Assembly (NCBI GenBank): GCA_964352215.1
Contig: CAYGRE010000009.1
Location: 1 to 64,000, forward strand
DNA length: 64,000 bases
Direction of reading: 5' to 3'
DNA from: CAWUKT01 sp964352215
Lineage (GTDB): Bacteria; Bacteroidota; Bacteroidia; J057; JADKCL01
Positions 12,856 to 22,443 of the stretch are shown piece after piece (position 1 is the stretch's first letter; each line of letters starts with the position of its first letter). The notes under the pieces were generated by a model that made no database searches, was not told where the DNA came from, and worked only from the letters and a program-made list of their open reading frames with translations. A program made the translations under genes and the position numbers.

Positions 12856-12886
12856 GTTGCCTGAGTGCCTTCCGCGTATTATCTTG
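12856..12886 (+). promoter_or_regulatory. Bacteroidota-type promoter of the HTH/coiled-coil gene
   Basis: GTTG at 12856-12859, a 19-base spacer, then TTATCTTG at 12879-12886 (6/8 to TAnnTTTG). Predicted transcription start near 12892 gives a leader of about 9 bases before the ATG at 12901. The -33 box starts 2 bp after array A ends. Confidence 0.4.
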
Positions 12887-12900
12887 GCCCAAAAATTCCA

Positions 12901-13422
12901 ATGAGCAAACAAGAACCGAAAACCACCTTCCCTCCTATTCATATTGGTGAACTGATCCGGGAGGACATCCGCAAGCAGGGGATGCTGCTGGCGACTTTTG
13001 CCAAGGGCATCGGCATCGATTCGTCTGCAGCCGTCAGAATGCTTCGGCGACCCGATATTGATGTGCAGCGTATCCGGCAAATATCCGAATTCATGGGCAT
13101 CGACTATTTTTCCCACTATTGCAGTCCTGCGAGCCAGGAAGTCCTTGCTGCCGGGAATAGCCGCCACCTGGTTGAGGAAGAATTGCGGGAGACTCAGGCT
13201 GCTTGGAAGCATACACAGGAAGAATTGGAGGCGAGCAAAGCCAAGGCAATTGCCGACCTTGAGGCGCAAGCTGCCCGGTTCAACTCGGAAATCTCAAGCA
13301 AGGAGCAGGCACTTTCCGAATTGAAGCAGCAGCTTGAAAAAGAAATAGAATTGCGCCGTGAAGCCGAAGTCCAGGTCCGGGTGCTGGAAGGCAAACTGGA
13401 AGTGCTGAAGGACGTGAAGTAA
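12901..13422 (+). CDS. XRE-like helix-turn-helix protein with C-terminal coiled coil
   Basis: A 173-residue protein. Residues about 14-72 resemble the Bacteroidota XRE-type HTH family: HIGELIREDIRKQGM, then FAKGIGIDSSAAVRMLRR as the probable turn and recognition helix, then IRQISEFMGIDYF. Residues about 88-170 form a long charged coiled coil (EEELRETQ... EKEIELRREAEVQVRVLEGK), which would let the protein di- or oligomerise. An upstream in-frame GTG at 12865 lies before the predicted -7 box, so the ATG at 12901 is preferred. The gene is monocistronic and ends at a strong hairpin shared with the convergent HYR gene. Its position directly behind the 22-bp array suggests it may be regulated by, or bind, that array. 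That is inference from position and domain type only. Confidence 0.75.
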   Translation: MSKQEPKTTFPPIHIGELIREDIRKQGMLLATFAKGIGIDSSAAVRMLRRPDIDVQRIRQISEFMGIDYFSHYCSPASQEVLAAGNSRHLVEEELRETQAAWKHTQEELEASKAKAIADLEAQAARFNSEISSKEQALSELKQQLEKEIELRREAEVQVRVLEGKLEVLKDVK

Positions 13423-13430
13423 GCCTCAAA

Positions 13431-13470
13431 TGCGCGGAGCCAGCTTGATGAATCAAACTGGCTCCGTGCA
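13431..13470. terminator. Hairpin between convergent genes
   Basis: CGGAGCCAG (13435-13443) pairs with CTGGCTCCG (13458-13466), and inside it TTGAT pairs with ATCAA. It lies between the ends of two convergent genes, so a bidirectional terminator is likely, although there is no long T run. Confidence 0.55.
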
Positions 13471-13507
13471 TGAGCCTGATCTCATGTACTAAACTGTCTC
13501 TAATTGG

Positions 13508-16500
13508 CTATTCAATCATGAACCGGAGCATGGCAGCCCGCCCGTCTTCGTCCACCACCCTGATCAGGTACATGCCATTGGCCAGATCGGTCAGGTCCAA
13601 CTCCCGCGTATCGCGCAGGTGATTGACCGGAATATTCCGGACCACTTTGCCATACATATCCATCACAGTCAGATCCACCCTGGTTTCAATCGGATCCAGG
13701 CTCCGCACATTCAGGATGCCGTGGGTCGGGTTCGGGAAGATTTCAATACCAAGCAGCTTTTCCACCCCTGCTTCGGCACTTACAGGCGGTGAGACGGAAA
13801 TGACGTCACTGGTGCCTTCACATCCATTGGCATCGACAACCGTAAGACTGTACAATCCTGTATTGGTCACCGTATAGGTAGCAAATGTGGCTCCGGTGAT
13901 CGGACTGCCCCCAACATTCCATTGGTAACTGGCATAGGTCCCGGCAACACTGAGCAGGGTATCGCCTGAGTTGATGATCACCGGGTTGGGTGCCTGTACC
14001 ACGGTCACGGTGGCAGGTGCTGAACTACCGACACATCCCTGGGCATCGGTCACCGTGACCGAGAAAGTACCGCTGGCGGAAACACTGATCACCTGGGTGT
14101 CGTCCCCTGTATTCCAATCGTAGCTGGCAAAGGAAGGCACAACCTCAAGGGAAATTGTCTCTCCATCGCAGAGGTTTACGGCAGGACCCGGATCAATGGC
14201 AGGCGTAGGATTCGGTTGGTTGATGAAGTCCACAAAGACTGAATCCAGGTTTTCACAACCATTGTTGTCGGTGGCGGTAAGGACAATGAACCCTCCTGCC
14301 CCGGCAACCGAGGTGGTCTGGGAAGTTGACCCTGTACTCCAAGTGTAGGTTTGGAATCCTGAACCGCCGTCCAGTTCCACGGTATCGCTTTGGCAAATCT
14401 GCAGGCTGTCCCTGGGCGTAATGAAACCAGAAACCGTCGTGTAGTACGCTACATTGATCGTATCTGAGGCCTGGCAGCCAAGGCTGTTGGAGACGGTGAG
14501 GCTGTAATCACCGGCCGTGGTTACATTGATGCTGGAAGTGGTGTCACCTGTGCTCCAGTTGTAACTGGAGGCAGCAGGACCGGCAATCAGGATCGCCCCC
14601 GGACAGGACGTTGTATCTGCTCCGAGAGAAAATACCGGGGCTGCCTGACTTAGAATGGTCACTGAATCAGTAATGCTACAGCCGCTGGCATCCGTCGCGG
14701 TATAGATATAGGTTCCCGCTGGAAGCCCTGTCAAACTGCTGGAAGTATCTCCGTTGGACCAGGTATAGCTGTAGGGCTGGCAATCGTTGCCGCCAGTCAC
14801 CGTGAGGGCAATGCTTGCGGACAGATCACCCGCACAAACGATACTGTCCGCGACCACTGAGTAATTCAGTGGGGAAGGCTCATCAATGGTGACAGTGTCA
14901 ACCAAAGTGGAACCAAGACCATCGGTGATGACCACAGCATAAGTTCCCGCTCCCAGCCCGCTGGCAGTTGCAGTCGTATCTCCATTGCTCCAGGCAAAGC
15001 CATAAGGTCCACATCCGCCGGAGACGGAAGCAGTTGCAGAACCGTCGGTGGCGCCATTGCAGCTGACATTGTAGCCACAATTGTAGAACAATGTGGTAGT
15101 GCTGAGGGCCAGGGGCTGCGCATTGACCGTGATATTGAAGCTACACGTGTCCTGGTTACCCGCCAGGTCGGAGGCGGTCAGGAGGACATTGGTGGTGCCA
15201 ATCGGGAAAGTACTTCCGTTGACAGCTGAGGCTGCAACGGTATCGATGCCGCAGTTATCGGTTGCAGTCGGTGCAGCCCAGGTGGCAGTGGCCGTGCAGG
15301 TAGCAGTGTCTGCGGTTAAGGTCGTACCTGCCGGGCAGGTGATTACCGGAGCTTCCGCATCATTGACGGTGACGCTGAACATACAGGTGTCAAGGTTGCC
15401 CGCAGAGTCGGTGGCGAAATAGACCACTGAGGTGGTTCCGGAAGTAAAAGTATCTCCGGACATACTGCTGCTGAAAATACTGTCAATGCCGCAATTGTCG
15501 GTCGCACTGACGGTGGGCCAGCTCACAACCGCTCCACATTGAGCGGAATCATTGTTCTGGGTGATCGAGGCCGGGCAGTTGACCACGGGGACCTCTGCAT
15601 CTGTCACGGTGATATCAAATGAGCAGGTGGCAGTATTTCCCGCAGGATCGGCTCCGGTATAGGTGACGGTGGTGGTTCCGGTTGCGAAGAAGTCTCCGGA
15701 ATTGCTGGTGCTCGTTGTAACTACACTGCAATTGTCTGAGCTACTGAAGGACCAGGTGACATTGGCTCCACAGGCTCCGCTGTCGCTGGCCACGGCAATA
15801 TTACCAGGACAGGTGAGGACAGGTGAAATGGTATCCAGTACGGTGACGTTCGCGGTGCATGCATCGGTATTACCGGAACCATCCGTTACCGTCAGGGTCA
15901 CTGCGGTGGCCCCGGTATCTGCACAGCTAAAGGTGGTTTGAGAGAGGGTCAGACTGCTGATCCCACAAAGGTCGGAAGAACCATTGTCAATATCTGCACT
16001 GGTAATGGTCGCTGAGCCTGAGCCGTTCAGGTAAAGGGTCAGATCCTGGCAAACTGCCACAGGAGACGCTGTGTCCTGAACTGTCACCTGAGCGGTACAA
16101 CTGGAAGTATTGCCTGATGAATCAGAAAGGGTCAGGGTAACGGTGTTCGCTCCTACATCTACACAGGTAAAATTGGTAATACTTGCTACCGATGAAACGA
16201 TCCCACAGTTGTCGGTGCTCCCCCCATCGATTTGGGAAGCAGTGAGGCTGCCGTTACCAGTTCCATCCAGCAGTACGGTTGCATTTTGACAGACCGCGGT
16301 TGGCGTCGAAACATCCTGCACGGTAATGTTCGCGGAACAGGTATCGGTATTTCCTCCGATGTCGGTGACGGTGAGGGTTACGGGATTCACCCCGATATCA
16401 GCACAGGAGAAACTGGTTTGGCTCACGACCAGCGAAGCGATTCCCTGGTTGTCACTGGAACCATTGTCGACTTGGGCGGCCGTAATGACGGCATTGCCCC

Positions 16501-18250
16501 CTGCATCGAGGGAAACCGTCAAATCCTGGCAAACTGCCACGGGTGGTACGCTGTCTGCTATGGTGACGATGGCCACACAATTGCTGGAATTGCCGTTTTC
16601 ATCGGTGACGGTCAGGACGACCGGATTGGGGCCGGTGTTGGCTGCGGTGAAGCTGTCCGGTGAGACAGTGTAGGTCAGTTGAGCGCCACTGGCACAGTTA
16701 TCCGTAGAACCGCCGTCGACATCCATGCCTGTAATGGTAGCACTGCCCCCACTCAACGCGATGGTAATGTTTTGACAAACCGCATTCGGTGGGGTGGCAT
16801 CGTTCAGGGTAAACTGGAATTGACAGGAGGTCGTATTTCCTGACGCATCGGTGGCATTGATGGTAATCGGGAAGCTGAATGAGCCTCCGACCACAGGAAT
16901 AGTTGTTCCGGCGGGCGGACTTTGGCTGACGGTTGGGTTCGCGGTACAGTTGTCGCTGATGGATGCCTGAAGTGCGTAATTCGGGATTGTGAAGAGACAA
17001 CTTGAATTCACGGAAGCAACCTGGGCGGGTGGACATACCAGGGTAGGCGAAGTGGTATCGGATACCGTAACCAGGAAGGTACAGGTAGCGGAATTACCGG
17101 CGAAGTCGGTCGAGGTCATGGTGATCGTCGTATTGCTGGATACGATTGTACCGGGGCCCGGACTCTGGGTGACAGTCGGGTTGGGATCCACCGCATCGGA
17201 GGTGGTCACAGAACTGATGTAGTTGGGCAGGCTGAAGGCACAACCAGCGTTCAGGAAGCCGGATTGGTTGCCGGGACAGGTAATCGTGGGAGGAGTGCCG
17301 TCGAATGTAATGTTGACATCATTGGAATTACCTGTACAGGGGCCATTGGTGACCGTCCATCGGAAGGTATTGATACCTGGGCTGAGGCCGGTCACGGTTG
17401 CGGCTGGATTATTTACGTTTGAAAAAGTACCTGTACCTGCGATGACGCTCCATGTGCCGGTTCCGAAAGCAGGTGCGGTCGCCGCCAGGGTGGTATTGTT
17501 GACCGCCACCGTTTGGTCCGGACCAGCATTGGAGGGTGATGGATTCCGGAAAACGGTGATGACCTGGGTGGCATTGCAATAACCGAAAGTATAGGTCAAG
17601 GTGACGTTCTGGCTGGCTCCGGTCGGGGTAGGTGCGGTAAAGGTGGTACCGGATACACCCGTTCCTGAGTAGGTTCCGGGATCACCGGCATTTCCGAAAA
17701 CTGTCGTCGGTGCGGGAGTTGCACTCAGGGTGCGGGTCTGCCCCTGGCACATACTGGCTGCACTGGAGGTAAAGGTCAGGTTGTTGTTTTGACGCACCCG
17801 CACCGTGATGGAGGCGGTCCCCCCTGGCTGGCAATTGAATTGGGAAACATCCACCCGGACAAAGTCGGTGAAATTGGGCACCATATTGATGGAAGCAGCA
17901 GTTCCTGTACACAGAGGGCCATTGTCATCGTTGTAAGCAAAGGGGTTGGTAGTGGTATTTCCCTGGTAAGCTGAAATCTGGGTATCAATGGAGGCACCAC
18001 AGGTACTGACCGAATAGCATCCGCCGTTCAGCACCGGGGTACGGAAATAAGTCGCAGGGGAGTAATTGGTTACGGAAGTAAATGCTCCACAGGCATTGAC
18101 GTTAATGTCCTGCGCGAATGGCCCGTTCCTCACACAGTTAGTCCCGGATGCGGTATTGGTTGCACATTGTGCCTGTACCACCGAAGTCCCAGCTCCGATG
18201 GTAAAAAAGAGTGAGCAAACGAAGGTGATAAAGTTCTGTCTCATACCCAT
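13508..18250 (-). CDS. HYR/SprB-repeat secreted protein with type A T9SS sorting domain
   Basis: A 1,580-residue exported surface protein. Order: signal peptide (residues 1-28, ending VVQAQ; start at 18250 or the second ATG at 18244); a Cys-containing beta domain (about 29-155); Ig-like segments; classical HYR modules (ITCPGNQSG..., residues about 320-480); AVCQ-type modules like those of the 1-10.7 kb protein; HYR modules again (VITCPAGTT...); SprB-type repeats (SCNGATDGSATA, YTWSNGDTSSSLTGLPAGTY); several WSTG-containing Ig-like repeats; and a type A T9SS C-terminal domain (IEIFPNPTHGILNV to the end) with the usual NGMYLIRV strand. Such proteins cross the outer membrane by T9SS and are anchored or released. 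It is the closest relative in the window of the giant HYR gene 3 kb away. A fitting promoter lies at 18306-18337. Confidence 0.9.
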   Translation of the reverse strand: MGMRQNFITFVCSLFFTIGAGTSVVQAQCATNTASGTNCVRNGPFAQDINVNACGAFTSVTNYSPATYFRTPVLNGGCYSVSTCGASIDTQISAYQGNTTTNPFAYNDDNGPLCTGTAASINMVPNFTDFVRVDVSQFNCQPGGTASITVRVRQNNNLTFTSSAASMCQGQTRTLSATPAPTTVFGNAGDPGTYSGTGVSGTTFTAPTPTGASQNVTLTYTFGYCNATQVITVFRNPSPSNAGPDQTVAVNNTTLAATAPAFGTGTWSVIAGTGTFSNVNNPAATVTGLSPGINTFRWTVTNGPCTGNSNDVNITFDGTPPTITCPGNQSGFLNAGCAFSLPNYISSVTTSDAVDPNPTVTQSPGPGTIVSSNTTITMTSTDFAGNSATCTFLVTVSDTTSPTLVCPPAQVASVNSSCLFTIPNYALQASISDNCTANPTVSQSPPAGTTIPVVGGSFSFPITINATDASGNTTSCQFQFTLNDATPPNAVCQNITIALSGGSATITGMDVDGGSTDNCASGAQLTYTVSPDSFTAANTGPNPVVLTVTDENGNSSNCVAIVTIADSVPPVAVCQDLTVSLDAGGNAVITAAQVDNGSSDNQGIASLVVSQTSFSCADIGVNPVTLTVTDIGGNTDTCSANITVQDVSTPTAVCQNATVLLDGTGNGSLTASQIDGGSTDNCGIVSSVASITNFTCVDVGANTVTLTLSDSSGNTSSCTAQVTVQDTASPVAVCQDLTLYLNGSGSATITSADIDNGSSDLCGISSLTLSQTTFSCADTGATAVTLTVTDGSGNTDACTANVTVLDTISPVLTCPGNIAVASDSGACGANVTWSFSSSDNCSVVTTSTSNSGDFFATGTTTVTYTGADPAGNTATCSFDITVTDAEVPVVNCPASITQNNDSAQCGAVVSWPTVSATDNCGIDSIFSSSMSGDTFTSGTTSVVYFATDSAGNLDTCMFSVTVNDAEAPVITCPAGTTLTADTATCTATATWAAPTATDNCGIDTVAASAVNGSTFPIGTTNVLLTASDLAGNQDTCSFNITVNAQPLALSTTTLFYNCGYNVSCNGATDGSATASVSGGCGPYGFAWSNGDTTATASGLGAGTYAVVITDGLGSTLVDTVTIDEPSPLNYSVVADSIVCAGDLSASIALTVTGGNDCQPYSYTWSNGDTSSSLTGLPAGTYIYTATDASGCSITDSVTILSQAAPVFSLGADTTSCPGAILIAGPAASSYNWSTGDTTSSINVTTAGDYSLTVSNSLGCQASDTINVAYYTTVSGFITPRDSLQICQSDTVELDGGSGFQTYTWSTGSTSQTTSVAGAGGFIVLTATDNNGCENLDSVFVDFINQPNPTPAIDPGPAVNLCDGETISLEVVPSFASYDWNTGDDTQVISVSASGTFSVTVTDAQGCVGSSAPATVTVVQAPNPVIINSGDTLLSVAGTYASYQWNVGGSPITGATFATYTVTNTGLYSLTVVDANGCEGTSDVISVSPPVSAEAGVEKLLGIEIFPNPTHGILNVRSLDPIETRVDLTVMDMYGKVVRNIPVNHLRDTRELDLTDLANGMYLIRVVDEDGRAAMLRFMIE

Positions 18251-18305
18251 AAAAACCCCTTGTAGTTGATTTCATTTACATTGAGAAAGTTGCTTCTCAA
18301 GCATA

Positions 18306-18337
18306 CCAATATAACACTGTGTTGAATCCTGTGCAAG
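18306..18337 (-). promoter_or_regulatory. Promoter for the HYR/T9SS gene
   Basis: On the minus strand CTTG (18337-18334), 20 bases, then TATATTGG (18313-18306; 7/8 to TAnnTTTG). Transcription would start near 18300, about 50 bases before the ATG. A TGAGAA/TTCTCA inverted repeat lies in this leader. Confidence 0.4.
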
Positions 18338-18611
18338 CAGATAAAAACTCAGGGTAGGACTGGTTTCTCCTGTTCCTTGATTCTGCACCCATTACCGCTG
18401 CTTTCCTTTCGACCAACAGGAAAATGCCCCCCTTGAAGGTACTTTTTCCTGAATGCCATTCGTATTAATCCTATCCTTTACCGAACTTATTACCATGCTT
18501 ACTGCGCATCTGTCTGCCCCCGGCCTGAGTTCAAAGCGACTCTATCCCAACTCCGTGTTGGGACTGCATCCCATGCGCCCCTGCCTGAAGTCTGGTTTGG
18601 GACCGGATCCA
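18338..18611. other. Spacer upstream of the 18612 gene, with a hairpin and a short direct repeat
   Basis: Contains the perfect hairpin TCCCAAC/GTTGGGA at 18545-18563 and an imperfect direct repeat (TTGGGACTGCATCCCATGCG, then TTGGGACCGGATCCAATGCG) that ends on the likely start codon at 18612. The reading frame of the 18612 gene stays open back to 18453, so this stretch could alternatively be coding, but it would put 53 residues in front of a good signal peptide. Confidence 0.4.
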
Positions 18612-19178
18612 ATGCGTTCATTCCTCAGGTCTATGCTTCGAACCCTCCCCTTCTGGCTACTCCTCCTTTACTTCTCTCCCCATGCCCAGTCTCAGTCTGA
18701 ATTCTACCTGGAGAAACCTCCCTTTAAGCGCACTCTGATCCAGCCTGGTGACAGTATTCGGGTCATGATCACTGGAATGGACAGGATGATTGGGCTGCAA
18801 TACCAGGGAGCGCGGGATTCCACTTTGTTCCTGAGTGGAGACAGCCTGCGGCTGGATCAGATTGAAAGGATTTGGCTCCGGCGGTCCCGCAATGGCAGGT
18901 ACTGGATGGGAATGATCGTTTCCTGTGGACTTTCAGCTGCCTTGGTCTTTCCGCCGCTGATGATCATTGATGCAGTTAGCAGGGGTGGTTTTGAGAACTA
19001 TGATATCAAACGAATCGGTTACTCAATTGGAGGTGGATTGTCCATCGCTGCCATCACTTACCGGTTCAGGTGGAAACGGTATAAGTTGGATGGAAACCAC
19101 CGTCTTGCGATTCGGATACCCGTTGAGAAATCGGTTTTGCCTGCATCTCCGGGTGGTCAGGGCCCAGATAACCAATAG
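18612..19178 (+). CDS. Conserved-looking secreted/membrane protein of unknown function
   Basis: 188 residues from the ATG at 18612 (MRSFLRSMLRTLPFWLLLLY, a signal peptide ending near SPHAQSQ; a start at 18633 is also possible). The mature part starts with EKPPFKRTLIQPGDSIRV and a short beta-rich region (LFLSGDSLRLDQIERIWLRR). A hydrophobic segment follows (MGMIVSCGLSAALVFPPLMI, about residues 109-130), then a second weaker one and a basic tail. No known domain is recognised. The gene stands alone between divergent and convergent neighbours. Confidence 0.6.
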   Translation: MRSFLRSMLRTLPFWLLLLYFSPHAQSQSEFYLEKPPFKRTLIQPGDSIRVMITGMDRMIGLQYQGARDSTLFLSGDSLRLDQIERIWLRRSRNGRYWMGMIVSCGLSAALVFPPLMIIDAVSRGGFENYDIKRIGYSIGGGLSIAAITYRFRWKRYKLDGNHRLAIRIPVEKSVLPASPGGQGPDNQ

Positions 19179-19233
19179 GAATTGGAATGGATTATTTATA
19201 TGAAATCGCTTCCGAATTAAAGAGAATAAATGC

Positions 19234-19911
19234 TCAATTTCCAGTCAATTCCATCTTCAGTAACTCAATTTGCTGGTCCCTTTGCAGATACCCTTCAAAG
19301 TACTGAAGTGGTTTTCCCCTGATCCTTCCGATATAATGCGCTGCAAAGTCTTTTACCCTGTAACGGTAACCATTTCCAATCGTGGCCTCGATACTGCCCT
19401 CATATTCCATATTAATTCGTTCATCTTCCAGCAACGGTTTAAGGCTTTCAATTGCAGTTTCTCCAAGAACCAGAAAGGCTACTCCTTCAGTCCCTTCATC
19501 TTCATGCTCATACAGTAAGCCCCAGGGATTCGCTTTTCCAGTATAGTTTTCAGAAAGCGCAGATGCATAAATCCTGGCAATCGTTTCCTTTGTGTGCCTT
19601 TGTAAGAAGAAGATATCCTTTTTAAAAAACGTAACACAGGCAATATATTTGGCTTTCTCTGGCACCTCAGGATCATTGAGAATTTTATCCAGAAGGGCTC
19701 CCTCTTCGCTGGCCTCCCAAATATTATTTATGGTTTGGTCATGCATCGGGCAAATGAACATCTCACCAAACTGAAAATCTATTAGTTGCTGTGCAAGTAC
19801 CTTATGGTCAGAGTTCATAGGGGTTTTGATTTGTCGAGCACAAGAAAATGGCACCATACAAATGGCTACCCAAAATAGAAAAGGAAAAAAACATTGACAG
19901 GGCTTTTGCAT
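19234..19911 (-). CDS. Lipoprotein of unknown function
   Basis: 225 residues. The N-terminus is a hydrophobic stretch ending in a lipobox-like PFSC|AR (Cys about residue 24), so the mature protein is probably lipid-anchored. The rest is soluble and mixed: an alpha-helical region (HKVLAQQLIDFQFGEMF, PEVPEKAKYIACVTFFKKD), then LGETAIESLKPLLEDE and a C-terminal FAAHYIGRIRGKPLQYFEGY, with a HEAT-repeat-like flavour. No family is recognised. It begins 15 bp after the end of priA on the same strand and is probably co-transcribed with it. Confidence 0.65.
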   Translation of the reverse strand: MQKPCQCFFPFLFWVAICMVPFSCARQIKTPMNSDHKVLAQQLIDFQFGEMFICPMHDQTINNIWEASEEGALLDKILNDPEVPEKAKYIACVTFFKKDIFFLQRHTKETIARIYASALSENYTGKANPWGLLYEHEDEGTEGVAFLVLGETAIESLKPLLEDERINMEYEGSIEATIGNGYRYRVKDFAAHYIGRIRGKPLQYFEGYLQRDQQIELLKMELTGN

Positions 19912-19926
19912 TCAATTAACAAAGCT

Positions 19927-22380
19927 TTAATTCGGATCCACATCCACCATGATGCGCAAGGTCTTCTGTGGGGCATTCCGGTAATAGGTATCAATCAGTT
20001 CGGCGAGCTTGCGCCGTACTCCCATCACATTGGAAGTGCGACCGATTTTGAAGAGGGCGACCTGCCGGTATTCGTTGCGGAGGCGGGTGACGTAGGGATA
20101 CTCGGGGCCGAGCATGGCTTTGCCAAAGGTTGGCAGCAGGATATTGCGGAGGGCTTCGGCCTGGGCTTCAAGGTAGATCTGGTTCTTGTGGCGGATCTCC
20201 ATGCGGATGATCCGGGTATAAGGCGGATAATTGAGCTGCTTCCGGTTGGCCATTTCCAGGTCGAAAAAGACGTGGTATGGCTTGGTGATGATCTGCAATA
20301 CCGGGTTTTCCGGCAGGTAAGTCTGGATCAATACCTGCCCTTGCTTCTGTGAGCGTCCCGCCCGACCACTCACCTGGGTCAATACCTGATAGGCATTTTC
20401 ATAAGCACGGAAGTCGGCAAAATTCAGCATCATATCTGCGTCGATCACTCCGACCAAGGTGGCATTCTCGAAGTCGAGCCCTTTGGTTACCATCTGGGTA
20501 CCCACCAGGATGTCGATGTCGTGCTCCTCAAAGCGCCGGATCAGCTTGACAAACCCTGATCGGGTACGGGTCGTATCCAGGTCCATGCGGGCGATCCGGG
20601 CATCGGGAAACAACAACTTCAATTCTTCTTCGATCTTCTCCGTTCCGATCCCCTGCTGCTTCATTTCATAACTCGCGCAACGGTCGCATTTATCGTATTG
20701 GTGGTCGGTATAGCCGCAGTAATGGCAGCGCAATTCCCCTGAAAATTTGTGGTAGGTCAGGGTGATGTCACAGTTGATACAGTGGGGAACGTGGCCGCAA
20801 TTCATACAGGTCAGCCAGGGAGAGAAGCCGCGGCGGTTCTGGAAAATGATCCCTTGTTCTCTGCGTTCGAGGGTTTCGGTAATCGCGGTGAGCAGGTGTT
20901 GGGAAAAGTGCCCTTTGTTTTGGCCCTGCTTGCGCTGTACCCGCATGTCCACCAATCGGATTCGGGGCAATTTGGCTTTGACGGCCCGCTCTTTCAATTC
21001 GACGAGGGTGTATTTGTTGAGCCGGGCGTTGTAATAGGTTTCAAAAGCAGGGGTTGCAGAACCGAGGAGAATGCGACAACCATAGAGATGAGCGGCATAG
21101 ATGGCTACATCACGGGCATGGTAACGGGGGGCAGGCTCCGTCTGCTTGAAGGAATTGTCGTGCTCCTCGTCCACCACGATCAGCCCCAGGTTCTTGAAGG
21201 GGGTAAAGATGGCCGAACGGACCCCGATCACAATCTTATAATCCCCCATGATGACCTTTTGCCAGATCTCTACCCGCTCGGCATCGCTGAACCGGCTGTG
21301 GTAGACCCCGACCATTTCCCCAAACTCTGACTTTACTTTGTCGATGATCTGCTGGGTCAGGGCGATTTCGGGCAATAGGTAGAGCACCTCCTCTCCCCGC
21401 TCGAGGGCATCTTTGATCAACTCTATATACAGGTGTGTCTTTCCACTCCCGGTGACTCCGTGCAACAATACGGGTCGGCTCTTTTTCTCTTCAAATGAAG
21501 CCCGGATTTTCTCGAGGCCTGTGACCTGCTCCTCGGTAAAGACGATGTCCTTGTTGTTTTCTTTGTAGGCAAGGGCGGCCACTCTGTCTTCCCGTTCCTC
21601 GTATTCTTCCAATACTCCTTTTTTGACCAGGCCTTTGATCGCCCCATCTGCCTTTTCGATCCGCTTGTTCAGGACAGACTTCTGCAATTCATTTCCCTGG
21701 TACCATTCGCTGACCACCATCATCAGGACTTCTTCCTGCCGGGGGGCATTGCTGAGGCTGTCAAATGTCTCTGAAAGGGCTTCGTCGTTTTGAAAGTCTT
21801 CGGCCAGCCGGATGAACTTCACCATCTTAGGTTTGTATCCGGTCATGAGGCGGTGCGAGAGTCTGAGTACTCCCCGGCCATGGAGGTTGCGAAGGCGGGG
21901 ACGGGGATCGGCCTGGTCCCAGATCAGGGCTACTTCCTTGAGGGTGAGCACCTTTTGCTTGGAGAGGATATTGAGCAGGCTGTAAGACTTGTTGTCAATG
22001 TCCAGGTCCTCCCAATCCGGATAGTCCGCCCATTCTACGATCTGCTCGCTTTGTAACTTCAGCCCCGCAGGCAAAGATGCTTTGATCACTTCTCCCTCGG
22101 TACAGAAGTAATACTCGGCCATCCATTTGAACAGCTGCAACTGCTGGGGTTGCAGCACCGGCCGGTCATCCGGCAATTCCTCAATCGGCTTCAGGCGAGC
22201 TATCTTTTCCTGCTCGTCTGTCTCGTAGAGCCGCTTGACCACCCCGGTATACATTTTACTTTTTCCAAAATGCACAATCACCCTGCTCCCGACCTCGATC
22301 TGCTCCTCAAATGCGGGAGGGATCCGGTAGTCGAAATTTGACTTGACGGGGACGGGGAGTATGATTTCTGCGATCTTCAA
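19927..22380 (-). CDS. priA: Primosomal protein N' (replication restart helicase)
   Basis: 817 residues, a normal PriA length. It is the 3'-to-5' DNA helicase that recognises stalled or recombined forks and reloads DnaB. Seen in order: N-terminal 3'-OH-binding domain (IILPVPVKSNFDYRIP); Walker A LHGVTGSGKTHLY (about residue 310); DEAH-type motif VVDEEHDNSFKQ; GSATPAFETYY; a zinc-binding region with paired cysteines (CMNCGHVPHCINC, CHYCGYTDHQYDKCDRC, about 535-575); GTQMVTKGLDFENATLVGV; and the QVSGRAGRS helicase motif VI. The next gene downstream is an unknown lipoprotein. Confidence 0.97.
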   Translation of the reverse strand: MKIAEIILPVPVKSNFDYRIPPAFEEQIEVGSRVIVHFGKSKMYTGVVKRLYETDEQEKIARLKPIEELPDDRPVLQPQQLQLFKWMAEYYFCTEGEVIKASLPAGLKLQSEQIVEWADYPDWEDLDIDNKSYSLLNILSKQKVLTLKEVALIWDQADPRPRLRNLHGRGVLRLSHRLMTGYKPKMVKFIRLAEDFQNDEALSETFDSLSNAPRQEEVLMMVVSEWYQGNELQKSVLNKRIEKADGAIKGLVKKGVLEEYEEREDRVAALAYKENNKDIVFTEEQVTGLEKIRASFEEKKSRPVLLHGVTGSGKTHLYIELIKDALERGEEVLYLLPEIALTQQIIDKVKSEFGEMVGVYHSRFSDAERVEIWQKVIMGDYKIVIGVRSAIFTPFKNLGLIVVDEEHDNSFKQTEPAPRYHARDVAIYAAHLYGCRILLGSATPAFETYYNARLNKYTLVELKERAVKAKLPRIRLVDMRVQRKQGQNKGHFSQHLLTAITETLERREQGIIFQNRRGFSPWLTCMNCGHVPHCINCDITLTYHKFSGELRCHYCGYTDHQYDKCDRCASYEMKQQGIGTEKIEEELKLLFPDARIARMDLDTTRTRSGFVKLIRRFEEHDIDILVGTQMVTKGLDFENATLVGVIDADMMLNFADFRAYENAYQVLTQVSGRAGRSQKQGQVLIQTYLPENPVLQIITKPYHVFFDLEMANRKQLNYPPYTRIIRMEIRHKNQIYLEAQAEALRNILLPTFGKAMLGPEYPYVTRLRNEYRQVALFKIGRTSNVMGVRRKLAELIDTYYRNAPQKTLRIMVDVDPN

Positions 22381-22443
22381 TGCTTGCTTCCTTCCCTTGA
22401 TGGAGGAAGTGCAAACTTAGTGTTTTTGGTTGAAGCGCAAACG

